The notes below the pieces were generated by a model. That model searched no databases. It was given only the letters and a program-made list of their open reading frames with translations, and was not told where the DNA came from. 64,000 nucleotides of DNA, taken from Porites lobata. Lineage: Eukaryota > Cnidaria > Anthozoa > Scleractinia > Poritidae. Positions 36,501-49,700 of the stretch are shown piece after piece. The position numbers and the translations under genes were made by a program. Where the stretch lies: contig CALNXK010000040.1 of assembly GCA_942486035.1 (NCBI GenBank), forward strand, positions 3,430,001-3,494,000, read 5' to 3'. The first letter of the stretch is position 1, and every line of letters begins with the position of its first letter.

Positions 36501-39500
36501 TGGATCCTTAGATCTTTAGATCTTTAGATCGTTAGATCGCTAGATCCATGGATCGATTAATCGTTAGCTCACTAGATCGCTATATCGCTAGATCGATGGA
36601 TCGTTAGATCGTTAGATTGCTAGATCGTTAGATCGCTAGATCGTTAGATCGCTAGATCGTTAGATCGCTAGATCGTTAGATCGCCACCTCGTTAGATCAA
36701 TAGATCGATGGATCGTTAGATCGTTAAATCGCTAGCTCGTTAGATCGCTAGATCATTAAATCGCTAGATGGATCGTTAGATCGTTAGATCGCTATATTGT
36801 TTCATCGCTAGATCGTTGAATCGTTAGATCGCTAGATATTTAGATCCTTAGATCGTTAGATGCCTAGATCGTTAGATCGCTAGATTGATGGATCGTTAGA
36901 TCGTTAGATGGCTAGATCCTTAGATCCCTAGATTGAAAGATCGCAAGATCCTTATAGATCGCTAGATCGACGGATCGATACATCGTTAGATCGCTAGATT
37001 GTTAGATCGATAGATCGTTAGATCGCTAGATCGTTAGATCGACGGAACGTTAGATCGTTAGATTGCTAGATGGTTAGATCGCAAAATGGAAAGATCGCTA
37101 GATCGTTAGATTGCTAGATCGACGGATCCATGCATCGTTAGATCGTTACATCGAAGGATCGTTAGATCGTTAGATCGCTTGATCAATGGACTAATTGATC
37201 GTTAGATCTGTACATCGTTATATCGCTAGATCGATGGATCGCTAGATTGTTAGATCGCTAGATCGTAAGATCGTTAGATCGTTAGATCGTTAGATAGTTA
37301 GATGGCTAGATCGATGGATCGTCAGATCGTTAGATCGCTAGATCGTTACATCGCTATGGATCGTTAGATCGTTAGATCGTTAGATCGTTAGATCGTTAGA
37401 TCGCTAGGTCGATGGATCGTTAGACCGTTAGATCGCTATATCGTTGGATCGTTAGATCGCTACATCAATGGATCGTTAGATCGTTAGATCGCTAGATCGA
37501 TGGATTATTAGATCGTTAGATCCAAATCGTTAGATCGTTAGATCCCTAGATCGTTAGATCGCCACCTCGTTAGATCCCTAGGTCGATGGATCGTTAGATC
37601 GTTAAATCGCTAGCTCGTTAGATCGCTAGATCATTAAATCGCTAGATGGATCGTTAGATCGTTAGATCGCTATATCGTTTCATCGCTAGATCGTTGAATC
37701 GTTAGATCGCTAGATATTTAGATCCTTAGATCGTTAGATTCCTAGGTCGTTAGATCGCTAGATTGATGGATTGTTAGATCGTTAGATCGCTAGATCATTA
37801 GATCCCTAGATCAAAAGATCGCAAGATCCTTATAGATCGCTAGATCGACGGATCGATACATCGTTAGATCGCTATATTTTTAGATCGATGGATCGTTAGA
37901 TCGCTAGATCGTTAGATCGACGGAACGTTAGATCGTTAGATTACTAGATGGTTAGATCGCAAGATGCAAAGATCGCTAGATCGACGGATCCATGCATCGT
38001 TAGATCGTTACATCGATGGATCGTTAGATCGTTAGATCGCTTGATCAATGGATTAATTGATCGTTAGATCTGTAGATCGTTATATCGCTAGATCGATGGA
38101 TCGCTAGATTGTTAGATCGCTAGATCGTAAGATCGTTAGATCGTCAGATCGTTAGATGGCTAGATCGATGGATCGTCAGATCGTTAGATCGCTAGATCGT
38201 TACATAGCAATGGATCGTTAGATCGTTAGTTAGCTAGCTCGTTAGATCGTTAGATCGTTAGATCGCTAGATGGATGGATCGTTTGACCGTTAGATCGCTA
38301 TATCGTTGGATCGTTAGATCGCTACATCAATGGATCGTTAGATCATTAGATCGCTAGATGGATGGATTGTTAGATCGTTAGATCGCTAGATCGTTAGATC
38401 GTTAGATCCCTAGATCGTTAGATGGCCACCTCGTTAGATCCCTAGGTCGATGGATCGTTAAATCGTTAAATCGCTAGCTCGTTAGATCGCTAGATCATTA
38501 AATCGCTAGATGGATCGTTAGATCGTTAGATCGCTATATCGTTTCATCGCTAGATCGTTGAATCGTTAGATCGCTAGATATTTGGATCCTTAGATCGTTA
38601 GATGCCTAGATCGTTAGATCGCTAGATTGATGGATCGTTACATCGTTAGATCGCTAGATCCTTACATCCCTAGATCGAAAGATCGCTAGATCCTTATAGA
38701 TCGCTAGATCGACGGATCGATACATCGTTAGATCGCTCGATCGTTAGATCGATGGATCGTTAGATCGCCAGAGGGAAATATCGCTAGATCATTAGATCGC
38801 TAGATCGACGGATCAATGCATCGTTAGATCGTTAGATCGATGGATCGTTAGATAGTTAGATCGTTAGATCGTTAGATCGTCAAATCACTAGATCGTTAGA
38901 TCGCTAGATCGATGGATCGTTAGTTCGCTATATCGTTGGATCGCTAGATCGCTAGATCGTTGGATGGCTTCATCGATGCATTGTTAGATTGTTAGATGGC
39001 CAGATCGATGGATTGTTAGATCGTTAGATCGCTAGATTGTTAGATCGTTAGATCCCTAGATCGTTAGATCGCCATCTCGTTAGATCCCTAGATCAATGGA
39101 TCGTTAGATCGTTAGATCGCTAGGTCGATGGATCCTTAGACCGCTGGATCGACGGACTGATTGATCGTTAGATCGCTAGATCGTTAAGTCGCTAGATCAA
39201 TGGATCGCTAGATCGTTAGATCGTTAGATCGCCAGATCGATGGATCGTTAGATCGTTAGATCCCAAGATCGTTAGATCGCTAGGTCCTTAGATCGCCACC
39301 TCGTTAGATCCCTTAATCGATGGATCGTTAGATCGTTAGATCGCTAGGTAGATGGATCCTTAGATCGTTAGATCTTTACATCGTTAGATCGCTGGATCGA
39401 TGGACTGATTCATCGTTAAATCGCTAGATCGTTACATCGCTAGATCGATGGATCGCTAAATTTTTCGATCGCTTGATCGTTAAATCGTTAGATCGTTAGA

Positions 39501-39728
39501 TCGCTAGATCGCTAGGTCGCTATATCGTTAGATCGCTAGATCGATGGATCGCTAGATTGTTAGATCGCTAGATCGATGGATCGTTAGATCGTTAGGTTGC
39601 TAGATCGTTCGATCGATAGCTCGCTAGATCGTTAGACCGCCACCTCGTTAGATCTCTCCATCGATGCATCGTTAGATCGTTAGATCGTTAGATCGCTAGA
39701 TCGATAGATCGTTAGATCGTTAGTTCGA
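24539..39728 (+). repeat. 8-bp-word satellite array, block 1 (15.2 kb)
   Basis: The basic word is GNTAGATC (GTTAGATC, GCTAGATC, with GATGGATC and point variants), repeated about 1,900 times. Order is nested. The variant string TTTCATCGCTAGATCGTTGA recurs at 24823, 25715, 26555, 31378, 32258, 36800, 37678 and 38542, giving an inner unit of 840-892 bp. The string CTTAGACCGCTGGATCGACG recurs near 27186, 33200 and 39133, giving an outer unit of about 6 kb. Stops occur in every frame. CpG and GATC occur about once per 8 bp. No gene is embedded before the retrotransposon at 39729. Confidence 0.95.
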
Positions 39729-41217
39729 TGAATCGTCTAAACAAGTCAAAGGCAGCTGGCCTTGTCAAGATATCTGCTAGGCTCATTCGGGAATGTGCAG
39801 ATCTCATTTGCATTCCTATCCGTGATATTTTTAACCAGTCAATAAGTCAAGGCATATTTCCGGATGACTGGAAATGCGCAAAGGTCACCCCACTTTTTGA
39901 ACAAGGCGATCGGGACGACTTAAACAATTATCGTCCAATTTCGGTGATCTCAGTTATGGCCAAGGTCTTTGAAAGAATCGTCTATGATCAATTATATGCC
40001 TACCTAGAAGAGCGCAATATAATCTGTAAATATCAATCAGGCTTTCGCGCTATTCACTCAACTGTTACGGCTCTCATTGAAGCCACGGACACTTGGGCGT
40101 ACAATATTGACCGCGGTAAAATCAACGCCGTTGTTTTCTTAGATCTCAAAAAAGCCTTCGACACAGTTGACCATGAGATCCTTTTATCAAAATTAAGCAA
40201 TTACGGCATATATGCTAACGCGCACCAATGGTTTAAGTCGTATTTAGAGAATCGTACTCAAATGTGCTCCATCAACGGATCGCTCTCTCAAAGCTGCTTA
40301 TTAAGTTGTGGTGTACCCCAGGGACGATTTTAGGTCCATTATTATTTCTGTTATACATCAACGATCTTCCAAACTGTCTTTCAAACTGTGAGCCGAGGAT
40401 GTACGCTGATGACACCCATCTTACGTACGCAGGTGATAATGCAGACAATATTCAGTTGCATCTAAATCAAGATTTAGAAAATGTTCACAATTGGCTTAGA
40501 GCAAACAAACTTACTCTAAATATGACTAAAACCGAATTTATGCTTATCGGATCTAGGCAGAGGCTAAGTACTCTCACAGAGTCCCCGACATTTGCAATTA
40601 ATGATTTTGAAGTTAGCCAGGTCACTACTGCAAAATCACTTGGAGTGACCATCGATGACAGACTTGATTGGAGTGGCCATATCGAGAAAGTAACAAAGAA
40701 AGTCGCTTCTGGTATTTAAATATAAAACGAATAAGGCACCTTGTCCCTCAGGCGACCTTACAACTAATATATCAAGCTTTAATACAGCCACACTTTGATT
40801 ATTGCAACATTGTTTGGGGAACTCTGGGATAACCTTACGGAATAAGGTTCAAAAGCTACAAAACAGAGCAGCCCGTGTTTTGACCTACTCAAGCTATGAC
40901 GTAGATGCTGGTCACCTTTTCAAACTTCTAGGTGGAAAAACCTAGCTTGCCAGCAACAATTTCAAAGAGCTACGATGGTTTACAGGTCTCTGCACGGGTT
41001 GGCTCCAAACTATCTTAGTTCTAAATTTGAAAGGCGAGAAGTCGCATATAACCTAAGGGACTCTGAAAATAAACTCAATATTCCATTACCGCGCACAAAC
41101 TATTACAAAAACAGCTTCAGCTATAGTGGCGCCATTCTCTGGAACAGTCTTCCTTGTAACTTAAGGGAAACAGAGTCCCTTGGGCAATTTAAACGATTAC
41201 TCAAAGAACTGTAAGGC
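39728..41217 (+). pseudogene. Reverse transcriptase fragment, copy 1, frameshifted
   Basis: Encodes the same protein as copy 2 (42142-43632), with motif A FLDLKKAFD and motif C YADD intact, but the frame is broken. The PQG motif has GGG instead of GGGG (40321-40323). At about 40716 the sequence reads TATTTAAATATAAAAC where copy 2 has TATTGGGGCCATAAAAC. TTTGGGGAAC (about 40816) and CTAGGTGG (40931) each have one G fewer than copy 2. All four lesions fall in or beside G runs, which raises the possibility of sequence errors instead of decay. The C-terminal part is open again over 40975-41214. The ATG at 39728 is created at the satellite junction and is not the native start. Confidence 0.85.
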
Positions 41218-41347
41218 ACGGCATTCGTGGAAAGCAGCTTTTTATTTAAATATTTTTATTATATTAGTATTAGGCAATTTTAAAGCTGACGAATTTTTGT
41301 ACCGTGAATAAATAAAGATTATCTATCTATCTATCTATCTATCTATC
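39729..41347 (+). mobile_element. Non-LTR retrotransposon copy 1, 5'-truncated, satellite insertion
   Basis: It starts inside the reverse transcriptase coding region (GAATCGTCTAAACAAG) and ends with a 3' UTR, an AATAAATAAAG word and seven TATC units (41320-41347), then GCTAGATCGATGG of the satellite. Homologous empty satellite is visible at 33715-33810, where the same flank continues GTTAGATC|GCTAGATTGATGG. A few extra bases (TTCGAT) precede the 5' end; they are filler or part of a diverged target duplication. Confidence 0.9.
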
Positions 41348-42142
41348 GCTAGATCGATGGACTGATTGATCGTTAGATCGCTAGATCGTTATATCGCTAG
41401 ATTGTTAGATCGCTAGATCGTTAGATCGCTAGATCGATGGATCGTTAGATCGTTGGATCGTTAGATTGTTAGATCGCTAGATCATTAGATAGATAGATCG
41501 GTGGATCGTTAGATCGTTAGATCGCCACCTCGTTAGATCCCTAGATCGATGGATCGTTAGATCGTTAGTTCGCTAGGTCGATAGATCCTTATATCGTTCG
41601 ATCTTTAGATCGTTAGATTGCTAGATCGTTAGATCGGTGGACTGATTGATCGTTAGATCGCTAGATCGATGGATCGTTAAAGCGATAGATCGCTAGATCG
41701 TTGGATCGTTAGATCGTTACATCGCTAGATCGTTAGACTGCTAGATCGATGGATCGTTAGATCGTTAAAACGCTAGGTCGATGGATCGTTAGATCGTTAG
41801 ATCGCCACCTCGTTAGATCCCTAGATCGATGGATCGTTAGATCGTTAGATCGCTAGGTCGATGCATCCTTAGATCGTTAGATCTTAAGATCGTTTAGAAC
41901 GATAGATCGAAGGATTAATTGATCGTTAGATCGCTAAATCGTTAGATCGCTAGATCGATGGATCGCTAGATTGTTAGATCGCTAGATCGATGGATCGTTA
42001 GATCGTTAGGTTGCTAGATCGTTCGATCGATAGCTCGCTAGATCGTTAGACCGCCACCTCGTTAGATCTCTCCATCGATGCATCGTTAGATCGTTAGATC
42101 GTTAGATCGCTAGATCGATAGATCGTTAGATCGTTAGTTCGA
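41348..42142 (+). repeat. 8-bp-word satellite, block 2
   Basis: Satellite between copies 1 and 2. Its first ~590 bp repeats at 43766-44353 and its last ~200 bp equals 39526-39728. Nothing else is inside. Confidence 0.95.
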
Positions 42143-43632
42143 TGAATCGTCTAAACAAGTCAAAGGCAGCTGGCCTTGTCAAGATATCTGCTAGGCTCAT
42201 TCGGGAATGTGCAGATCTCATTTGCATTCCTATCCGTGATATTTTTAACCAGTCAATAAGTCAAGGCATATTTCCGGATGACTGGAAATGCGCAAAGGTC
42301 ACCCCACTTTTTGAACAAGGCGATCGGGACGACTTAAACAATTATCGTCCAATTTCGGTGATCTCAGTTATGGCCAAGGTCTTTGAAAGAATCGTCTATG
42401 ATCAATTATATGCCTACCTAGAAGAGCGCAATATAATCTGTAAATATCAATCAGGCTTTCGCGCTATTCACTCAACTGTTACGGCTCTCATTGAAGCCAC
42501 GGACACTTGGGCGTACAATATTGACCGCGGTAAAATCAACGCCGTTGTTTTCTTAGATCTCAAAAAAGCCTTCGACACAGTTGACCATGAGATCCTTTTA
42601 TCAAAATTAAGCAATTACGGCATATATGCTAACGCGCACCAATGGTTTAAGTCGTATTTAGAGAATCGTACTCAAATGTGCTCCATCAACGGATCGCTCT
42701 CTCAAAGCTGCTTATTAAGTTGTGGTGTACCCCAGGGGACGATTTTAGGTCCATTATTATTTCTGTTATACATCAACGATCTTCCAAACTGTCTTTCAAA
42801 CTGTGAGCCGAGGATGTACGCTGATGACACCCATCTTACGTACGCAGGTGATAATGCAGACAATATTCAGTTGCATCTAAATCAAGATTTAGAAAATGTT
42901 CACAATTGGCTTAGAGCAAACAAACTTACTCTAAATATGACTAAAACCGAATTTATGCTTATCGGATCTAGGCAGAGGCTAAGTACTCTCACAGAGTCCA
43001 CGACATTTGCAATTAATGATTTTGAAGTTAGCCAGGTCACTACTGCAAAATCACTTGGAGTGACCATCGATGACAGACTTGATTGGAGTGGCCATATCGA
43101 GAAAGTAACAAAGAAAGTCGCTTCTGGTATTGGGGCCATAAAACGAATAAGGCACCTTGTCCCTCAGGCGACCTTACAACTAATATATCAAGCTTTAATA
43201 CAGCCACACTTTGATTATTGCAACATTGTTTGGGGGAACTCTGGGATAACCTTACGGAATAAGGTTCAAAAGCTACAAAACAGAGCAGCCCGTGTTTTGA
43301 CCTACTCAAGCTATGACGTAGATGCTGGTCACCTTTTCAAACTTCTAGGGTGGAAAAACCTAGCTTGCCAGCAACAATTTCAAAGAGCTACGATGGTTTA
43401 CAGGTCTCTGCACGGGTTGGCTCCAAACTATCTTAGTTCTAAATTTGAAAGGCGAGAAGTCGCATATAACCTAAGGGACTCTGAAAATAAACTCAATATT
43501 CCATTACCGCGCACAAACTATTACAAAAACAGCTTCAGCTATAGTGGCGCCATTCTCTGGAACAGTCTTCCTTGTAACTTAAGGGAAGCAGAGTCCCTTG
43601 GGCAATTTAAACGATTACTCAAAGAACTGTAA
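42142..43632 (+). CDS. Reverse transcriptase (non-LTR, Jockey/CR1/L2-like), partial, open frame
   Basis: A 496-codon open frame. The reverse transcriptase copies its own RNA at the cut target (target-primed reverse transcription). Visible in order: motif A FLDLKKAFDTVDH with the metal-binding Asp at residue 139, motif B GVPQGTILGPLLFLLYINDL, motif C YADD at residues 226-229, a thumb-like region, then a C-terminal block with QNRAARVLTYSSYD and LWNSLPCNLR, usual in this superfamily. The N-terminal endonuclease and linker are absent, so it is a 5'-truncated copy and cannot be autonomous. The first ATG comes from the satellite junction. Two features separate copies 1 and 2 from copies 3 and 5: AAGLV in place of AAGLD, and TPLFEQ in place of TPLFKQ. 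The clade is by motif style only. Confidence 0.85.
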   Translation: MNRLNKSKAAGLVKISARLIRECADLICIPIRDIFNQSISQGIFPDDWKCAKVTPLFEQGDRDDLNNYRPISVISVMAKVFERIVYDQLYAYLEERNIICKYQSGFRAIHSTVTALIEATDTWAYNIDRGKINAVVFLDLKKAFDTVDHEILLSKLSNYGIYANAHQWFKSYLENRTQMCSINGSLSQSCLLSCGVPQGTILGPLLFLLYINDLPNCLSNCEPRMYADDTHLTYAGDNADNIQLHLNQDLENVHNWLRANKLTLNMTKTEFMLIGSRQRLSTLTESTTFAINDFEVSQVTTAKSLGVTIDDRLDWSGHIEKVTKKVASGIGAIKRIRHLVPQATLQLIYQALIQPHFDYCNIVWGNSGITLRNKVQKLQNRAARVLTYSSYDVDAGHLFKLLGWKNLACQQQFQRATMVYRSLHGLAPNYLSSKFERREVAYNLRDSENKLNIPLPRTNYYKNSFSYSGAILWNSLPCNLREAESLGQFKRLLKEL

Positions 43633-43765
43633 GGCACGGCATTCGTGGAAAGCAGCTTTTTTATTTAAATATTTTTATTATATTAGTATTAGGCAATTTT
43701 AAAGCTGACGAATTTTGTACCGTGAATAAATAAAGATTATCTATCTATCTATCTATCTATCTATC
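42143..43765 (+). mobile_element. Non-LTR retrotransposon copy 2, 5'-truncated
   Basis: Same truncation point and flanks as copy 1, so it arose by duplication of the surrounding satellite and not by new insertion. Its own 3' end has AATAAATAAAG and seven TATC units (43738-43765), followed by GCTAGATCGATGG. Confidence 0.9.
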
Positions 43766-46700
43766 GCTAGATCGATGGACTGATTGATCGTTAGATCGCT
43801 AGATCGTTATATCGCTAGATTGTTAGATCGCTAGATCGTTAGATCGCTAGATCGATGGATCGTTAGATCGTTGGATCGTTAGATTGTTAGATCGCTAGAT
43901 CATTAGATAGATAGATCGGTGGATCGTTAGATCGTTAGATCGCCACCTCGTTAGATCCCTAGATCGATGGATCGTTAGATCGTTAGTTCGCTAGGTCGAT
44001 AGATCCTTATATCGTTCGATCTTTAGATCGTTAGATTGCTAGATCGTTAGATCGGTGGACTGATTGATCGTTAGATCGCTAGATCGATGGATCGTTAAAG
44101 CGATAGATCGCTAGATCGTTGGATCGTTAGATCGTTACATCGCTAGATCGTTAGACTGCTAGATCGATGGATCGTTAGATCGTTAAAACGCTAGGTCGAT
44201 GGATCGTTAGATCGTTAGATCGCCACCTCGTTAGATCCCTAGATCGATGGATCGTTAGATCGTTAGATCGCTAGGTCGATGCATCCTTAGATCGTTAGAT
44301 CTTTAGATCGTTTAGAACGATAGATCGAAGGATTAATTGATCGTTAGATCGCTAAATCGTTATATCGCTAGACCGATGGATTGCTAGATTGTTAGATTGC
44401 GAGGTCGTTAGATCGCTAGATCGTTAGATCGCAACCTCGTTAGATCCCTAGATCGATGGATCGTTAGATCGTTAGATTGTTAGATCGTTAGATCACTGGA
44501 TCAATGGACTGGTTGATCGTTAGATCTCTAGATCGTTATATCGCTAGATCGATGGATCGCTAGAATGTTAGATCGCTAGATCGTTAGACCGTTAGATCGT
44601 TAGATCGCTAGATCGTTAAATCACGAGATCGTTGGATCGTTAGATCGTTAGATCGCTAGATCGATGGATTGGTAGATCGTTAGATCGCTAGATCGTTAGA
44701 TCGTTAGATCGCTAGATCGTCAGATCGCCACCTTCTTAGATCCCTAGATCGATGGATCGTTAGATCGATAGATTTTTGGGTCGTTAGATCGCAGGATCAA
44801 TGGACTGATTGATCCTTAGATCGCTAGATTGATGGATCGGTAGATCGTCAGATCGCTAGATCGTTAGATCGTTAGATCGCTAGATCGCTAGGTTGCTAGA
44901 TCGTTAGATCGCTAGATCGAAGGATCGTTAAATCGTTAGATCGCTATATCGTTAGAGCGCAACATCGTTGCATCGTTGGATCGTTAGATCGTTAGATCGC
45001 AAGATCGTTAGATCGATAGATCCATGGATCGTTAGATCGTTATATTGCTAGATAGTTAGATCGTTAGATCGCCGCCTCCTTAGATCCCTAGATCCATGAA
45101 TCCTTAGATCGTTAGATTTTTGGGTCGTTAGATCGCAGGATCAATGGACTGATTGATCTTTAGATAGATGGATAGTTAGATCGTTAGATTGCTAGATCGT
45201 TAGACCGTTAGATCGCCTCCTCCTTAGATCCCTAGATCGATGGATCCTTAGATCGTTAAATTTTTGGGTCGTTAGATTGCTAGATCGATGGATTGCTAGA
45301 TAGTTAGATCGCTAGATCGTTAGATCGTTAGATCGTTAGATCGCTAGATCGCTAGGTCGGTAGATCGTTAGATCGCTAGATCGATGGATCGTTAGATCGT
45401 TAGATCGCTATATCGTTAGATCGCTAGATGGTTGGATCGTTGGATCGTTGGATCGTTAGATCGTTAGATCGCTAGATCGATGGATCGTTAGATCGTTAGA
45501 TCGCTAGATAATAAGATCGCCACCTCGTTAGATCCCTAGATCGATGGATCGTTAGATCGTTAGATCGCTAGAACGTTAGGTCGTTAGATCTTTAGATCGC
45601 AATATCGTTAGATCGCTACCTCGTTAGATCCCTAGATCGATGGATCGTTAGATCGTGAGTTTGCTAGGTCGATGGAATCTTAGATCGTTAGATCGCTGGA
45701 TCGATGGACTGATTGATCGTTAGATCGCTAGATCGTTTTATCGCTAGATCGATGGATCGCTAGATTGTTAGATCGTTAGATCGTTGGATCGCCACCTCGT
45801 TAGATCCCTAGATCGATGGATCGTTAGATCGTTAGATCGTTAGATTGCTAGATCGTTTGATCACTGGATCAATGGAGTGATTGATCGTTAGATCTCTTGA
45901 TCGTTATATCGCTAGATCGATGGATCGATGGATCGCTAGATCGTTAGATCGCTAGATCGTTAGAATGTTAGATCGCTATATCGTTAGATCGCCACCTTCT
46001 TAGATCCCTAGATCGATGGATCCTTAGATCGTTAACTTTTTGGGTCGCTAGATTGCTAGATCGATGGATTGCTAGATAGTTAGATAGCTAGATCGTTAGA
46101 TCGTAAGATCGCTAGATCGCTAGGTCGGTAGATCGTTAGATCGCTAGATCGATGGATCGTTAGATCGTTAGATCGCTATATCGTTAGATCGCTATATCGT
46201 TAGATCGGTATATCGTTAGATCGCTAGATCGTTGGATCGTTGGATCGTTAGATCGTTAGATCGCTAGATCGTTAGATCGCTAGATCCATGGATCATTAGA
46301 TCGTTAGATCGCTAGATAATAAGATCGCCACCTCGTTAGATCCCTAGATCGATGGATCGTTAGATCGTTAGATCGCTAGATCTTTAGGTCGTTAGATCGT
46401 TAGATCGCAAGATCGTTAGATCGCTACCTCGTTAGATCCCTAGATCGATGGATCGTTAGATCGTTAGATCGCTAGGTCGATGGATCCTTAGATCGTTAGA
46501 TCTTTAGATCGTTAGATCGCTGGATCGATGGACTGATTGATCGTTAGATCGCTAGATCGTTTTATCGCTAGATCGATGGATCGCTGGATTGTTAGATCGC
46601 TAGATCGTTAAATCGCTAGATCGATGGATCGTTAGATCGTTAGATTGCTAGATCGTTAGATGGTTAGGTCGCCACCTTGTTAGATCCCTAGATCGATGGA

Positions 46701-49700
46701 TCGTTAGATCGTGAGATGTTTAGATTGTTAGATCGCTAGATCGTTAGATCGCTGGATCGATGGACTGATTGATCGTTAGATCGCTAGATCGTTATATCGC
46801 TAGATCGATGGAACGCTAGATTGTTAGATCACTAGAGTGTTAGATTGTTAGATCGCTAGATCCTTAGATCGCTAGATCGATGGATCGTTAGATCGTTAGA
46901 TCGCTATATCGTTACATCGCTAGATCCTTGGTTCGTTAGATCGTTAGATCGCGATATAGATGGATCGTTAGATCGCTAGATCAAAGGATCATAGATCGCT
47001 ATCTCGTTAGATCGCTAGATAAATGGATCGTTAGATCGCTATATCGTTAGATCGCTGGATCGTTGGATCGTTAGATCGCTACATCGATGGATCGTTAGAT
47101 TGTTAGATCGCAAGATCGTTAGATCGGTAGATCGTTTGATCGCTAGATTGTTAGATCGCCACCTCGTTAGATCCCTAGATCGATGGATTGATAGATCGCT
47201 AGGTTGATGGATCCTTAGATCGTTGGATCGCTGGATCGATGGACTGACTGATCGTTAGATCGCTAGATCGTTATATCGCTAGATCGATGGATCGCTAGAT
47301 TGTTAGATCGCTAGATTAATGGATTCTTAGATCGTTAGATTCCTAGATAGTTAGATCGTTAGATCGCTAGATCGTTACATCGCCATTTCGTTAGATCTCT
47401 AGATCGATGGATCGTTAGATCGTTAGAATTCTGGATCGATAGACTGATTGATCGTTAGATCGCTAGATCGTTATATCGCTAGATCGATGGATCTTTAGAT
47501 TGTTAGATCGCAAGATCGTTAGATCGCGAAATCAAAGGATCGTTACATCATTAGATTGCTAGATAGTTAGATCGTTAGATCGCTCTATCGTTAGATCCCT
47601 CGATCGATTGATCGTTAGATCCTTACATCGCTAGATTGTTAGATCGTTAGATCGCAAGATCGTTAGATCGCTACCTCGTTAGATCCCTACACGGATGGAT
47701 CGTTAGATCGTTAGATCGCTAGGTCGATCGAATCTTTGATCGTTAGCTCTTTAGATCGTTAGATCGATGGATCGTTGGACTGATTGATCCTTAGGTCGCT
47801 AGATCGTTATATCGCTAGATCGATGGATCGCTAGATTGTTAGATAGCTAGATCGTTAGATCGCTAGATCGGTAAATCACAAGATCGTTAGATCGCTAGGT
47901 CAATGGATCGTTAGATCGCTATATCATTAGATCGCTAGATCAATGGATCGTTAGATCGTTATATTGTTCGATCGCTAGATCGTTGGATCGTTATATCGTT
48001 AGATCGCAAGATCGTTAGATCGCTAGATCGTTAGATCGCTATACCGTTAGATCGCCACTTCGTTAGATCCCTAGATCGATGTATTCTTAGATCGTTAGAT
48101 CGCAAGATCGTTAGATCGGTAGATCGTTAGATCGCTATATCCTTAGATCGCCACTTCGTTAGAACCCTAGATCGATGGGTTGTTAGATCGCTAGGTTGAT
48201 GGATCCTTAGAGCGTTAGATGGCTGGATAGATGGACTGTTTGATTGTTAGATCGCTAGATCGTTATATCGCTAGATCGATCGATCGCTAGATTGTTAAAT
48301 CGCTAGATCGCTGAATCGTTAGATCGTTAGATTGCTAGATCGTTAGATCGTTAGAACGCTAGATCGTTAGATCCCCACCTCGTTAGATCCCTAGATCGAT
48401 GTATCGCTATATCGTTAGATTGCTAGATCAATGGATCGTTAGATCGGTAGATCGCTTGATCGTTTGATCGCCACCTCCTTAGATCCGTAGATCGATAGAT
48501 CGTTAGATCGTTAGCTCGTTAGGTCGATGGATCCTTAGATCTTTAGATCTTTAGATCGTTAGATCGCTAGATCCATGGATCGATTAATCGTTAGATCACT
48601 AGATCGCTATATCGCTAGATCGATGGATCGTTAGATCGTTAGATTGCTAGATCGTTAGATCACTAGATCGTTAGATCGCCACCTCGTTAGATCAATAGAT
48701 CGATAGATCGTTAGATCGCAAGAAAGTTAGATCGCTGCATCGATGGACTGATTGATCGTTATATCACTAGATCGATGGATCGCTAGATTGTTAGATCGCT
48801 ACATCGTTAGATCGCAAGATTGTTAGATCGCTAGATCGGTACATCGCCACCTCGTTAGATCCCTAGATCGATGGATTGTTAGATGGCTAGGTTGATGGAT
48901 CCTTAGATCTTTAGATCGCTGGATCTATGGACTGATTGATCGTTAGATTGCTAGATCGTTATATCGCTAGATCGATGGATCGCTAGATTGTTAGATCGCT
49001 AGATCGTTAGATCGCTAAATCAATGGATTGTAAGATCGTTAGATTGCTAGATACTTAGATCGTTAGATCGCTAGATCGTAAGTTCGCCACTTCGTTAGAT
49101 CCCTAGATCGATGGATCGTTAGATCGTTAGATGGTTAGATCGCTGGATCGTTGGACTGATTGATCGTTAGATCGCTAGATCGTTATATCGCAAGATCGAT
49201 GGATCGCTACATTCTTAGATCAGTAGATCGTTAGATTATTAGATCGCTGAAACCTTAGATCGCTAGATCGATGGATCGTTAGGTCGTTAGATCGTTAGAT
49301 CGCTATATCCTTACATCCCTAGATCGTTGGATCGTTAGATCGCTAAATCGTTAGATTGCTACATTGATGGATCGTTAGATTGTTAGATCGCTAGATCGAT
49401 GGATTGTTAGATCGGTAGATCGTTAGTTCGCTAGATCGCTAGATCGCTAGATCGATGGATCGCTACATTCTTAGATCAGTAGATCGTTAGATTATTAGAT
49501 CGCTGAAACCTTAGATCGCTAGATCGATGGATCGTTAGGTCGTTAGATCGTTAGATCGCTATATCCTTACATCCCTAGATCGTTGGATCGTTAGATCGCT
49601 AAATCGTTAGATTGCTACATTGATGGATCGTTAGATCGTTAGTTCGCTAGATCGCTAGATCGCTAGATCGCTAGATCCTTAGATCGTTAGATGGCAAGAT

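Larger units (their letters stand above)
39526..44353 (+). repeat. Tandem duplication of a 2,414-bp block carrying the retrotransposon
   Basis: 39526-41939 and 41940-44353 are the same block: about 200 bp of satellite, retrotransposon copies 1 and 2 with the same 5' truncation point, then about 590 bp of satellite. The offset is 2,414 bp throughout. Differences are a few substitutions and several single-base length changes. The crossover point at 41940 joins GCTAAATCGTTA to the start of the block, where the downstream copy at 44350 continues into other satellite words, as expected of unequal exchange. Confidence 0.85.

Noticed and set aside
24539..39728. Regular short repeats as a CRISPR-like array
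   Set aside because: There are no unique spacers between repeats of fixed length, the words are continuous, and the context is eukaryotic.
42900..43309. Minus-strand ORFs of 79 and 89 codons inside the retrotransposon, repeated in copies 3-5
   Set aside because: They are antisense shadows of the reverse transcriptase frame and are conserved only because the copies are nearly identical.
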